A stretch of 64,000 bases of DNA from assembly GCA_958496175.1 (NCBI GenBank), contig OY292274.1, positions 42,666,630-42,730,629 of the forward strand, written 5' to 3'. Made by a program: the position numbers and the translations under genes. Of this stretch, positions 12,226-23,480 are shown piece by piece; the first letter of the stretch is position 1, and the number at the start of each line of letters is the position of its first letter. The notes under the pieces are model-generated. The model did not search any database. It had not been told where the DNA came from and saw only the letters and a program-made list of their open reading frames with translations. Origin of the DNA: Sisyra terminalis. Taxonomy: Eukaryota; Arthropoda; Insecta; Neuroptera; Sisyridae.

Positions 12226-12640
12226 GTGATAAAATGCGTACAAAATTTGCCTTGAAGTTTTCGAAATTTTTAGTTTTGAAGTTTTTAATTCGTTGAAATA
12301 TGACACTATAAAATTTCTTAATTATTTCAATTGCTCATTTCTTCGGTTAATTCAGATAAATTTCCTTTTGAATTAATATTCATGAAGTAAATTGATTTTT
12401 ATTGTTGTGTCCAACAGCGACAAATGCGGTTCAGACAACAAGAATTTCTTCGTTAACAAAAGCAATTAATCTTCTTTTTCGAGCAGATTGAAATCAAGCG
12501 ACACAAAATTAAACTTTAAAACTTTTATGTCGCAACAGAAGACACCAACTTTGATGGCAAAGTGCGCAAGAAAATGATTTGATTTGAACTTGGCAAATAG
12601 AAATGTAAAATAAAATAAAAGGTACGTGGATGGAAACGTG
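12226..12640. other. AT-rich spacer, nothing assignable
   Basis: Short open frames only; none recognised. Confidence 0.4.
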
Positions 12641-13185
12641 GTATGGGGCATTTGAACATTTTCCTTCTGAGATCGATTCGTTCACATTTATTCCGCACTC
12701 ATAGTGAATTATGGAAAGTTGTCGATGCATTTACTTTTTTCCACTTATTGACTTCAAAGTGTTTTGAATATGAGATCTCTTATAAATGTTTAGTCGGCGT
12801 AATGGCATCGCATCGGGGTAGAAGTGGATGTGGGCTCGTGTTCAAAATAAAGCTTGGTGGTTGTTTCGGTTGGAAGGCGAGCACACTTCGGATGTGCAGT
12901 GGCCCATGTAATTGCCTTGGACGAAAATCGATTACACTGCCATGCCACCTTTACCGTCGCCTTGTTCTCTCTGTTATGTCTTGTCGCTGATGCCGGAGGC
13001 TGTTATTTCATATATAAGGCCCTTTACACCCTCACACATCCCACTTCCAGCTACATAGATTGTTCGCGTATTATCAGTGAAACCAAACTCCCCAAGTCCA
13101 ACAAGTTCCACATTACGTTCTACATAAAAACATACCCTGCTGCTACTCGAACAAATTTCATCCAAACTTAACAACGAGAAATGTC
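12641..13185. other. GC-elevated block with candidate TATA box
   Basis: A stretch of about 500 bp that is much less AT-rich than its flanks and free of simple repeats. A TATATAAG match lies at 13011-13018, followed by C/A-rich sequence like an insect 5' leader. The first ATG (13181) opens only about 21 codons before a stop and no clear 5' splice site follows, so a gene start is not demonstrated. Open frames on both strands (up to 115 codons) have no recognisable domain. Confidence 0.3.
13011..13018 (+). promoter_or_regulatory. Candidate TATA box
   Basis: TATATAAG in a locally GC-rich context, which makes a chance match less trivial than elsewhere in this AT-rich window. No convincing initiator lies 25-35 bases downstream; an ATCAGT match at 13073 is too far away. 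Confidence 0.25.
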
Positions 13186-13733
13186 ATATTTCTTCTTTAT
13201 TCTGCACAAAAGCTTCATAAAATCGGAAAACAAGCCTAAAAATTAGAAATTTTCTCTCTAGAGACTCCAATCAAATATTTAACAACATACCTTGTTATAT
13301 ATATCCATTTCATATATCTCTTTATTTTAACAAGAAATTTCACTAATTTTACAGTGCATCAATTTGTGTACCATGCTTAAACTTAAAATTGTCAAATGGT
13401 TTAAATTTTCTTCAGCTAAATTTTCCACACTTTTGCTCACAATTGATTATTTTAAGAAATTATCACTAAATCGTTAAAGCATAACAAATTATTTATTAAA
13501 TCTTCAGTTAAAAATTTTCTGTAAGAAAGTGTCGTTATTTAACGGTGTTTAAATCCTTTATATTAATTTCACGATCTTGATGGCGACAAATTTTAGAGGT
13601 GATACTTAACACCCTTCCAACCATTCAATCAAGCAAAATTTTTTCAATTAGACTCGTGCCACCTTTGATTTTGTCTATTTAAGTTTTAGCTTGATCAAAG
13701 TTATTTTTATGGATTAACAAATGAATATTCTAG
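13186..13733. other. AT-rich spacer, nothing assignable
   Basis: No repeats or coding signals recognised. Confidence 0.4.
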
Positions 13734-13965
13734 TGGTATTCCTGTGGATCAGGCACGCCAGCATGGATTAGAACCATTATGGTCCAACTTATTTGCGAAT
13801 TTTCGGGAAAAAAGTAGAAAATGCAACATTCCCAGATATTGACGTCTTTAAAAAGAACATGAGCTAATTTTTTTGTATTTCTGTGGATTTTGATTGAATT
13901 TCGCAATTAAATTAGACCATAATGTTTCTGATCCATGCTGACTTGTCTAATCCATAGAAATACCA
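13734..13965. mobile_element. Foldback MITE, 232 bp
   Basis: Terminal inverted repeats of about 70 bp: TGGTATTCCTGTGGATCAG at the left end, and TGGTATTTCTATGGATTAG read from the right end on the minus strand. Both arms go on through CAGCATGGAT and CATTATGGTC. The centre is unrelated. There is no coding sequence, and I found no clear target-site duplication, so the superfamily is not assigned. Confidence 0.75.
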
Positions 13966-16734
13966 AATTTACTTTTATGAAATTCTCATATTTAGTAGTA
14001 AAGTGTTATCTTCCACCTTCTAGAAAACCACAAATAGAAAAATAGAAAAAGATGAAAAAAAGTAAAATGTGACCAATAGTTAAATATAAACGCATTTGAA
14101 TTAAAACTTTGTTTTATGGGTTGCTTTCAATTATATAATAAGGTTAAGAAATTAAAGACGTTATGGAGGTATGCCGAAATGCTACCAGACAACTGAAAAT
14201 TAAAAAAAAAAAAAATTTAATTGAATGTCAAAGCACCTGTGAAAATTTCAAAGCGATTCACTAAGTCGTTAAAAAGTTAATGCAATTTAAAAATACTATG
14301 TTTTTAACACGTAATCTTATGGAGATTTGGTAATCAAACAGACTAAATTTATTTTTATTTGTAAAAATATGCTACCTGGCATCCTAAACTTTCAAAGAAT
14401 GTAGTTTAAACTTCAGGTAACTAATTTTGGGAAAGTTTATTTGGATTCATTACACGGTTTTTAAGAAACAAATTAAAAACATATCGAAAGTGTGGTTTTT
14501 TACTTGATAAATTAATAAGTGTACAAAAAGTGCGGCAACAATTTCGTCAGCTGAGACGTACCATCTTGTATATACTACAAGTTGTGTTAATAAGTAAAAA
14601 TTAAACGCATAATTTATCTTTGCCACACTCATGAGTACAATGTATAAAGCGGAAAAGTATGAAATATGTCAAATAATTTATTTTCAAAATGTTGAGTATG
14701 TCACGCATGCTCATTCACATCGTGTGAGAGAGATATTCTAAAGTTGTCAACGCTGCCAACATTATAAATTCGACAGCGTTATCACGTTTTCGTTATTTTA
14801 TATAATGCTGAATTATTAATTTAATTTTTATTTCTTAGTTATAAATTTATAGTTTTAAAACATGGTAATTAAATGTTTTATTTATGATTTAATCTTATTA
14901 AAAAATTCTTCATTTATAACTTATGAGCATCAAATCAATAATATTTTTATTTGTTAAATTGAAAAAGGCATATTATGTCCCAAAAGTTAGTTAAAAATTG
15001 TCTATATTTTTTTGTTTTTTCTTATTTTGTTATACATTTTTTGTTAAATTTCCGAATTTCTCTTAAACAATACACAGTTTTTTAATTATCAACCTATTTA
15101 TTCGCCTTATAATATGCTATACTATGTAATTATTCACGAATTTCTATTTTTATGTTCTTTTGTCTCCGACTGTATCTCCATAACACCCATAATTTTTTTT
15201 TATCGGTTTAAAAGCATTAAAAATAATAAATTTTAGATTTCAACACTAACCAAAAAATACTAACTTTGGTCTCTTGGAAATCGTTCCTTTTTTCCTCTTT
15301 AAAAATTTAAAAATTGTTTTCGTTAATTTGACTTTGTATTTTAAATTAAATGTTGCAGATTGATTTTAATGGAGCAACCAAAAGAGGCCTTTATTAACCT
15401 ATTGGTGTAGTCTCCCCAAAGTTGTACATAAGATACAAGTACACAACGATTGTGTTATATTTACAACATTCACGTTTCATTTGAAGTAGATTTCGAAACA
15501 GAAATGGTAATTTCCAAGTTGAAAGTGATAATTTCTGCTTCATGATCAGCGAAATTGAACACGGTTCAATGGCGTCTTGGGTCAATGGTCGACGTTGCTT
15601 GGCTGAAAAGTTTAAAGGCTTAGATGATGTTTCAAGGACAAATATGGTGGATATATAAAAGCATTGAAAAGTGAATATTTGGTTTTGTGATGTTCAAGAA
15701 AATCAGTTGGAGCATGACAATAATAAAGTAGAGGATAAATTAATTAGGCAATTAAAAGTTTTTTGTATATCCAGGAAAACTTTTGAAAATTTCAAGCGAA
15801 GAAAAAAACCTTCCGATATATTTTAAATTTTAAAAGAAAATTATAACAAAAGGGTAGATAAAATTGATATGATAATTACTATGAAACATTTTTGTAAAGG
15901 AGAAATATCAATTTCATGAAAAAAAATTTCAAGTTAATTTGGCGATTGGGGAAAAAATAATTTTGCATCTAAACATAAAAGTTTTCAAAAATATATATTT
16001 ACTATTCGTTATTAATTATTTGACTTAAATTATGATAGGCTAACTTGGTATAAATAAACATTCATCTTCTGATAAAAAATATTATATATGTTTTAGATAT
16101 GTTTTTTGTATCATCTTAAAAATTAAGTTTCAAATGTGGTTCTAAAAGTTACAATAACGCAAATCTACCGTGGTAGACAATGGTGAAGTTTGTGACGTCA
16201 CGAAAGTCAATTTTAATTACTAGAAAACAGCTCTGTATTATATGCTTAATTTCTCATGATTAGACCCGGCTGTTTGTTGATGCCATACTCTACAATCTGT
16301 GATGCACACTCTGAATCTATAAGTAAATCGGGTGAGGTTAAAATAAGTTTTTGTATCTAAATTTAAATTTTTTAAATTCATCAACATTTAAATTTTTATA
16401 TATTTTTTTGCAATGATCGCAAATATTTAAAATGATCAATCTACATACACAAAAGTGAAACTTTTCAAAGACCATAATATTTTTACAAAGTACCATAACT
16501 TTTATACATTGTACATGTAATCATTTGCTATTTGCATAAACATACATATTTTTCTCAGTATTGTAATTAATAGTTATCACACCCGAGCAAAATTTTGCTT
16601 TGAATTTCTAAGTACCGTCTTATAGATACCTCGTCAAAAAGCAGGGTTTGAAAAGGTAAATAGCACTATAGCGAAAATATCTTCAATTTACGGTAACTCA
16701 TCGAAAAATACCAAATATTCAATATTCCGATGGT
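13966..16734. other. AT-rich sequence, mostly nothing assignable
   Basis: Includes a perfect TGACGTCA palindrome (16193-16200), the CRE core, within a slightly less AT-rich stretch of about 150 bp. 14697-14760 and 41150-41210 share CGCATGCTCATTCAC and similar following sequence, suggesting a small dispersed repeat. No gene seen. Confidence 0.35.
16193..16200. promoter_or_regulatory. Palindromic CRE-type octamer
   Basis: TGACGTCA is the consensus CREB/ATF binding core. One octamer in 64 kb can occur by chance and no promoter is visible beside it. Confidence 0.15.
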
Positions 16735-18085
16735 CAGCTATTTCTTAGATTACCAAAAGGCGTTTGATTGCCTCAACTAAAAAATGTTACAGAAGCTTTT
16801 CTGCTAGAGAAGTGGCCGAACTCTTAGTTTTACGCATAAAAACCTCTACGATAACAAAACGATCAAAATAAGAATAGAGAACCAACATTCTTTATTCTTT
16901 AATGGTTATTTTCTCAATATTTTCCAATATCAATGGAGAATATATCATGAGGAATACAGTGGAAGAATTTCAGTCGCGTGAAAAGATGTCAAACTGAAGA
17001 TATAATAGGCAATACAACACTGATAACTGCCGCAGAAGAGAAATGTTAGATCTTTTGAGTTGTGCTAAAGCGAAGGCAAATAATATGATCTTAAATTAAA
17101 CGTGGAGAAAATCAAAATTATGATCGTCGATCGTAATAATGCTCGGCAAATGACAATTGCCTTCAACAGATTTCAAATTGTAGACTATATGGTATATCTG
17201 GGATCAATTACTAGTAACTCAAGTTCACGGTTCAAGGAATACAAGATCCATAGAAAAGCAGAAATAGTAGAATGTAGAACAGTGGCTCGCAACCAATTTT
17301 GGGCCATGCTCCACCTAGGCATTTCTAAAATCTTAATCTCCCCCCCCCTCGTGATATTTAATTTTTATTATTCAAAATTTTACGGATTCACCTGTAATTC
17401 ACTCAGGAAGCTTAAAAGATCATTAACTTGGTATCTAAACAAGCATCCAAAGAATAAGTTGTTCATGAAGATAAAATTAAAAAAAAACAAAGAACAGTTA
17501 AATAAATAAAGTTTCTTCACAAATAATACAGAACTGGATTGCAGAAATAGCAAATATTTGAATAGAACATTATTCTGAAAATGATGAAAACAATTCATTG
17601 TTGATAACTCATTTTCGAATTATCCTATAGTCTTTGGTATAGTCAGCCGAAAGGTGCACGTCCTGCCCATGACCCACCAAAATATTCCCATGCCCTACTG
17701 ATTGGGTCTGTGCCCCCCGTTGAGAATGATGGATATAAAGAGACCACTTTATAACAAATAACACCAAAATGAGGCAAAATGAATTCACACATTGATATAT
17801 TTACATCTTTTGATATAAAAAACTCCATAGACAGCACGCTGATCGAAAGGAGTTAATCCAGAAAGAATTGAAAGTCCGGAATTGACTCTTCCATCTGCCT
17901 CGCGAGCATTCTAAAATTTTCTGGATACATTGCGCGAAGGGATGATAACAATTTGGTAAGATTAATAGGGGAATCGAATAGGGATAGAGAACCTGAGAGC
18001 GTCCCCAACTCAATGGGCTGGTCAGATTCAAAAGATCACTGGTACTTGATTTTACGGAATCGTAAATAAAGCTCAGAAACATGAT
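16735..18085 (+). pseudogene. Non-LTR reverse transcriptase remnant, interrupted
   Basis: Read across frameshifts and stops, this is an RT domain of the endonuclease/RT type common in insect genomes. LDYQKAFDCLN (about 16746-16778) is the first catalytic-aspartate block. IKIRIENQ follows near 16860. The expected YADD position reads as GN before TTLIT (about 17008-17022), so the active site is lost. KLNVEKIKIMIVDRNN and VYLGSI follow. After an inserted MITE (17280-17732) the family's 3' part resumes with ILKFSGYIARRDDNNLVRLI near 17910-17965. No single frame survives; the 135-codon open frame at 17102-17509 is partly remnant and partly MITE. RTE-like affiliation is my impression only. Confidence 0.65.
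17280..17732. mobile_element. hAT-like MITE inserted in RT remnant
   Basis: The left end CAGTGGCTCGCAACC fits the hAT-type consensus CAGTGGTTCTCAACC, followed by TTTTGGGCCATG. The right end, read inward on the minus strand, is CCATCATTCTCAACGGGGGG. The 8 bases outside are ATGTAGAA (left) and ATATAAAG (right), which agree at 5 of 8 positions as a decayed 8-bp target-site duplication would. It is 453 bp and non-coding. RT-family sequence is recognisable on both sides, which supports the boundaries. Confidence 0.65.
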
Positions 18086-19414
18086 AAATAGAGAGCACTT
18101 ACATATGGTTCGTGTTATAAATGATCGCGATTCTTAGTAATGAAAGGAACGACCAAATAATAAGAATTTACAATCAGTATGTTAAGTGATACGCTTATGA
18201 AAAAAAGTACAGAACCGTCACCTTAGATGAAGGATAAATATAAAGTTTAGCTATTCTAGTAAATAAATATCTACAAAAGTATGTTAAAATTAGCGACTAA
18301 TTTTTTTTTTATTTTGATTTCATATTTTCGCTTCTATTGATAAAATATATTTGGGCGGGGGATCGGTTTGTTGTGATTTAGGTTGATAATTATTGGTATG
18401 CAACATAATTCTATTTTCAAAGTTTAAACTGTTTTTTCTCACTCCATTAAAATAAATCAATTTGATATAAAGTTTAAAGTCTTGCATTAAGTTTTTAAAA
18501 TGAATAAAATTAAATACATACGTAAACTTAGAAAACATTCATCCCTAAAAATTTGCAATTATTGATAATGATAAAACAATAAATATTTGTGGTGTATTAT
18601 AGTCGCCCAATAACTTTTAAGCATAACAGCATTAAAAAAAACAACACAAAATGTATTTATTCTGTGTCTGTTTCGAGATATTATTCCTATGGGAGTTCAT
18701 ATCAAAACTTAATTACAGCAAAACAAACAATTTGGAACAATTATGTCATAAATTGAAATGGTTTAAACATTTCGATAAATACATACAACTGTTTTGGGCG
18801 ATGCAATTCACATACGCTGAGACCAAATATCATTCTAATTACGTACTTAATTCGATAATTTCAATTTGATAATGAAATCTGCTGGTAATGGCACAATCAT
18901 CGACACAACTGCATCTAATTGGCACAATGTAAAAGTGTGGACGTGAATTCCAATTGGCTTCAACATGTTTCCATTGTTTTTCTTTTTTAGTTTAAGTTAA
19001 ATCTTATGGTTGGATCTATTGCTTTTTATTTCTTTGAAAGAACTTAAAATTAATTGATAATAAATATTCTAGTGATTTATTTTGATTTTCTACTTAAACT
19101 TTAATTAGCGCTAGACGGCTTAAGTGGTTTTCCCAGTAACTAATTGAAAGATTAATTTTATTACTTTTCGTACCTCTTTCGTATTATTGAAGAGTTAGAT
19201 ATATACTAAATTACTTTCTTATTAAATTTAATTTATTTTTTCATTAAATTTAAATAATTTTATTAAATTATTTTTTTTAACTAAACTTTTTTTTGTAATA
19301 AACGCAGTATGAAGGTACTATAATAATTTAATATTAATTAAGTTAAATTAAGAGAAGAAATTAAAAAAAATATGGGAGCAATGCTATTATCAATACATTC
19401 AATATCGTTTATAT
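18086..19414. other. AT-rich spacer, nothing assignable
   Basis: Two 72-codon open frames without recognisable features; otherwise low-complexity AT sequence. Confidence 0.4.
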
Positions 19415-19545
19415 TAGTGTTTCCCAAACTTTCCGAATCATTGTACCTCTTGTATAATTTGGTAATGTATGGTTCACTCGCCAAAAAAAACATAACATTT
19501 TTTGCAGAATTTGAACACTGATTATAGCTTATACTGATTAATAAT
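19415..19545 (+). mobile_element. hAT-type terminus, truncated
   Basis: TAGTGTTTCCCAAACTTTCCG followed by TCATTGTACCTCTTGTA resembles the CAGTGTTTCCCAAACT ends of hAT elements. The other terminus was not found. It is cut off close to the start of the Jockey-type element at about 19570. Confidence 0.45.
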
Positions 19546-19569
19546 ATATATAAGACTAGCGAATCAGGC

Positions 19570-21358
19570 AGTCATTGTATTGCCCAAACGATGGGTTTTC
19601 GTTTGGCTGGCATACTTAGTATAAATTCAATAATAAAAAATAAGACTCTAAAATCCCTACAGCTACAAATTAGCAATAAGGGAGGTAGAGAAACTAAGAA
19701 AGTTCTCGGGTTCCACACGGTGCCATCAGCAATTCGCGCGGAAGATGGCTCCTGGGTAAGGAGCGATAAAGAAAGATGCCTAACATTTTCCCGACTCCTG
19801 GTAAAATCCTTCACCCCCCACATGAACATCCAAGATGCAGAACATGACAAGCATGTTCTCGCTGATATACAAACATATATACTCCCTTATAATTACTTGA
19901 TAAACCCATTAGACCTTCCGAGGTTAAGTTTCTCATTAACAACGCTCCTCTAAAAAAGACTCCGGGTATGGATCTCATTAACGCTTCAATACTAAGGCAC
20001 ATGCCTAGAAGAGCTGTTATATTCCTCACTTCTTTATATAATGCTATCTGTTGCAATGCCTACTATCCCTCAAATTGGATGCATTCCATCATTGTCGTGG
20101 TTCCAAAACCAAACAAACCCTCTTTCAATCCCTCATCTTACAGACCAATTAGTTTGCTTCCTCTTCTTTCTAAAATCTTTGAACGACTTTGAAACCAAAA
20201 ATGTAATTCCGCCACATCAATTTGGTTTCCGTCCTTCCCATTCTACTACCCAACAATGCTTTAGAATAGTCGACACCATTTCTACAGCTCTTGAAAATAA
20301 AGAGGTGTGACTAGGTGTTTTCTTGGATGTCCTGGTCTTTTATTCAAACTAAAGGCGCTCCTACCTACCCAGTATTTCCTTATCTTACAGTCCTACCTAT
20401 TAAATCGCTGCTGTAGTGTTAGATGCGGATCAGAATACTCTGACTCCCTTCCCATTTGTGTTGGAGTACCACAGTATTCTTGGTCCCCTGCCATACAACA
20501 TATATACTGCTGACATCCCAACACATCCACAGACATTTATTTCTACTTATGCTGACGACACAGCGATCCTTGCCACTAACTCCGACCACATAAAAGCCAT
20601 CACTTTCGTGCAGCACCACCTCGATTTCATCTCTAGGTGGTGTCAGAAATGGAAAATAAAAACTAATAATGAAAAAAGTGTGACCCCATTCACGCTAAGA
20701 CGACTGACATACCCTATGATTTACTTTGACAACGACACTATCCCAACTGCTCCTTAGGTTCGTTATTTAGGCTTCTACCTAGACAGTCATTTAACCTGGA
20801 ACCCACATATTAAATTCAAAAGACAAATACTAAACCAACGATACGGACTACGACATCTGACGACATCTGACTATCTGGGCTTATGGAGCAGAACTGTGGG
20901 GCTCTGCAAAACCTTCAAACATCCGAATCATCCAACCTTTCCAATCCAAAGTTCTTCGACAAATAATCAATGCTCCTTATTACGTAAGCAACCGTAACAT
21001 TCACAAAGACCTAAACTTTCCCTTCGTTATTACCCTTATCCAAGAACGATTTCAATTCAAAAATTCCATTCCAACTTGTTGGATCATTCTAATCCTAATT
21101 CCCAAATTCTCTCCTCTGACACTCATCCAAAAAATCCTCCACGTCGGCTGAAGCGGCTTTGGCCCCGCGACCTACTATTAAACATCTAGAGTCTCAGCAG
21201 TGGCTGGGTGCTCTTCACACTTCTGCAAAATACTGCACCATGGTTGATCCACGCATCATACCTAGGGGGCAGTAATTATTATAAATCAATTTGTTTGCAC
21301 ATTGAAAAATGTATATATGTTTATAGATGGCAATAAATAAATTAAATTAAAAAAAAAA
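19570..21358 (+). pseudogene. Jockey-type LINE, 5'-truncated, decayed
   Basis: Overlapping frames together give a reverse transcriptase. DGSWVRSDKE with the KSFTPH block (19740-19830) is the typical pre-RT region. PKPNKPS and SSYRPISLLPLLSKIFERL lie at about 20107-20192, and FGFRPSHSTTQQ at about 20221. TYADDTAIL carries the YADD catalytic motif at 20548-20559 and is intact. VRYLGFYLDSHLTWN follows at about 20758-20800. After a deletion the FQSKVLRQIINAPYYVSN block (about 20940-20990) and RLKRLWPRDLL (near 21150) appear. The reading frame is broken near 19955, 20190-20310, 20758 and later, so it is inactive. The 3' end has AATAAA (about 21332) and an A-rich tail ending at 21358, so the element is in plus orientation and 5'-truncated. 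Confidence 0.8.
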
Positions 21359-22539
21359 TCTTTATAAAATTTCAAATTGTTGTGGAGCTTATCAACGAAG
21401 ACAAAAAATCGTAAAGTTACGTAATTTTGAACCGCTTAACATAGGGTAAACGGAGAAAGTTATGCGTGGTCGAAATCAACTTGTGATAACTCTTTTCAAA
21501 GAAATGAACTTTTTTTGAAGAAATAATTTGCATTATTTCTAATATTCCGCGTCGATCAATATCAAAATGATTAACATTTTGGGGTTCCAAAGTAAAATAT
21601 TTAAACATAAAGATAAAAAATCTTGTCAAAATTCAATCCGGATGTATAACAACCTGATAGAAACAATCACAACGCCTACTTATATGCATAGAGAAATCCC
21701 ACTTTTTCTCATAATTTTGCACCGCACTTCTAAACAACCTTAAGCCTTCACTACACACGTTGACACTTTAATTTTATTTGTATTAATGTTTGTGTATAGA
21801 TAAGAGTTAGTTATATATTGTGTCAAATGGTCTTTTGGTTGAGAAATTGGAAATTTCGACTTTTAATCAGTCCAATTGCAAATCTAAACCATTCATTATA
21901 TCACACAAATCTCATACACACAGAAAATTGTAGTAGATTAGGTCCAGCGGTAAAGGAGTTCAGCCCCAAGCACACGTACTGAAGAATTATGTATATAAAG
22001 ATATTGTAGTCTTATTTATACAATATAATTTACAAAAGTAACTATATACATAAATTAGAACAAAAGGTCAAACAAAACATATTTATGCTTTATTGCCTCA
22101 GATACCTATTGAGAAACTTTATTTAAATTACCAAGTAATTTTCCTTAGTGGTCATCAAGTAGTATTGGATCTTTCCGTAACTGCTAGTTGATGAGCCCCC
22201 ACGTTAAAAATTTTTGACAAAATAAGATATTTTATATAATTTAGTTGTTACTTCAAATATATTTAGCCCCACTGAGCATAGTTACACCGTAAGTGTGCTC
22301 CTAGTTAACTCTTCCTGTACCACTCGGGATACGCGTACTACTTTGTAATTTTGGAAAATATTGTTCTATTCATGTGTTTTGTAGCTTGCTGCAGTTGTAT
22401 TTTTTTATAAAGGAAAGTTAATTATTTTAACGCAATTAAAAGTTGTTGAATGAATGTGTTTTTGGTTTCATATGTTCGTTAAATATTAATCAATTTTTTA
22501 ATTAAAAAATTTTAACAACATAAACCAGTCACAAAGCTT
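21359..22539. other. AT-rich spacer with a Helitron-derived scrap
   Basis: Within it, 21660-21745 ends in CCGCACTTCTAAACAACC, which also occurs at 48700-48720 in a type B Helitron. The preceding GCATAG-GAAA-CTC-CATTTT pattern also matches, so it is a diverged fragment of that module. The rest is unassigned. Confidence 0.4.
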
Positions 22540-22720
22540 AATGGTGGCCGAGTGGTATACTAAGCCGCTCCAAAACTGGTAGGTGTTGGGTTCGATTCGA
22601 GCAATTGCATCGAGAAATTTTTCAAAGCTTCTCGATTTACAGTTGTATAATAACTTTAGAGTCGCTGTAAACGTAAGTAGTTATAAAGCGACTGTAAATA
22701 TCACCAAAAAGACCTGCCTT
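22540..22720 (+). repeat. tRNA-headed SINE-like element
   Basis: The A box TGGCCGAGTGGT (22545-22556) and the B box GGTTCGATTCG (22589-22599) lie 33 bases apart, correctly ordered and spaced for a tRNA-derived polymerase III promoter. The head is closest to Leu/Ser-type tRNAs by the GGCCGAGTGGT start. The tRNA stems do not pair, so it is not a tRNA gene. The body is unrelated to tRNA and ends near GACTGTAAATATCACC; that phrase recurs at 54794, and the AGTCGCTG/TTATAAAG part at 1993. The right boundary is approximate. Confidence 0.6.
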
Positions 22721-23230
22721 TTGTTTAATAATTTTACGTCTCCCATACAAATATGTTATTTTGAGAGATTGCATTTTCATTTTTCACTTCTCCCAAGTTG
22801 TTAAGATTCATAAAAACTCAGATGATTGATGTTAAACATATTTTCAGTGTTTTCATTTAATTTCAACAAAGTCAATCTGGTAAATCCATATCCTACAGAG
22901 CTGTCTTAAGAAAAATGTCTGATTATTTAACTAGGAAAAAGTTTTTGTTGAGTTTTGAACCAAATTTTTTTTATATAAAGTTAAACATTCATTATGATGA
23001 AATAGGACGTTTCATTGAATCATACTTGTAACAAAAGATTTCCAAAATTAAATTTTTAATTGAATTTTTTTCAATATATTTTTCTCTTTTAAATATATAT
23101 ATCCTACGATATACGTCCTACGATACATAGGTATATTTTCCCAGATGTCCTTAGATGTAGGTTGATTAATAAATTTTGGATGCATCAGGCGTGTGGCAGG
23201 ATAATTTGAAATTTGTAATGCTCTTGTCAT
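22721..23230. other. AT-rich spacer, nothing assignable
   Basis: No feature recognised. Confidence 0.4.
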
Positions 23231-23480
23231 TTGACGGAAACCGGCGTGAAACGAAACGCAACAGAACGAACGTGTAGAATTATAGACACTGTAGTATTAT
23301 AGCAGGGGTCGTTGGAATGAGGGCGTAAGTTCAATTATTTACGCACGCATTAATCGATTTAAATTGAATTCAGATTTGTTTTCCGTTAGACTGGCGACGT
23401 TCCGCCCACTTCCCGTTCCCGTATCATGTGTGAAAATTTACATTTCCTCCACGAAGGATTAATGGATATTAATTTAATGT
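23231..23480. other. GC-elevated block
   Basis: A compact stretch, less AT-rich than its flanks, with no repeat and no open frame. Composition alone suggests conserved non-coding or regulatory DNA; there is no direct functional evidence. Confidence 0.25.

Noticed and set aside
17102..17509. 135-codon open frame, the longest in the window
   Set aside because: Its first part is a decayed RT remnant and its second part is the inserted hAT-like MITE.
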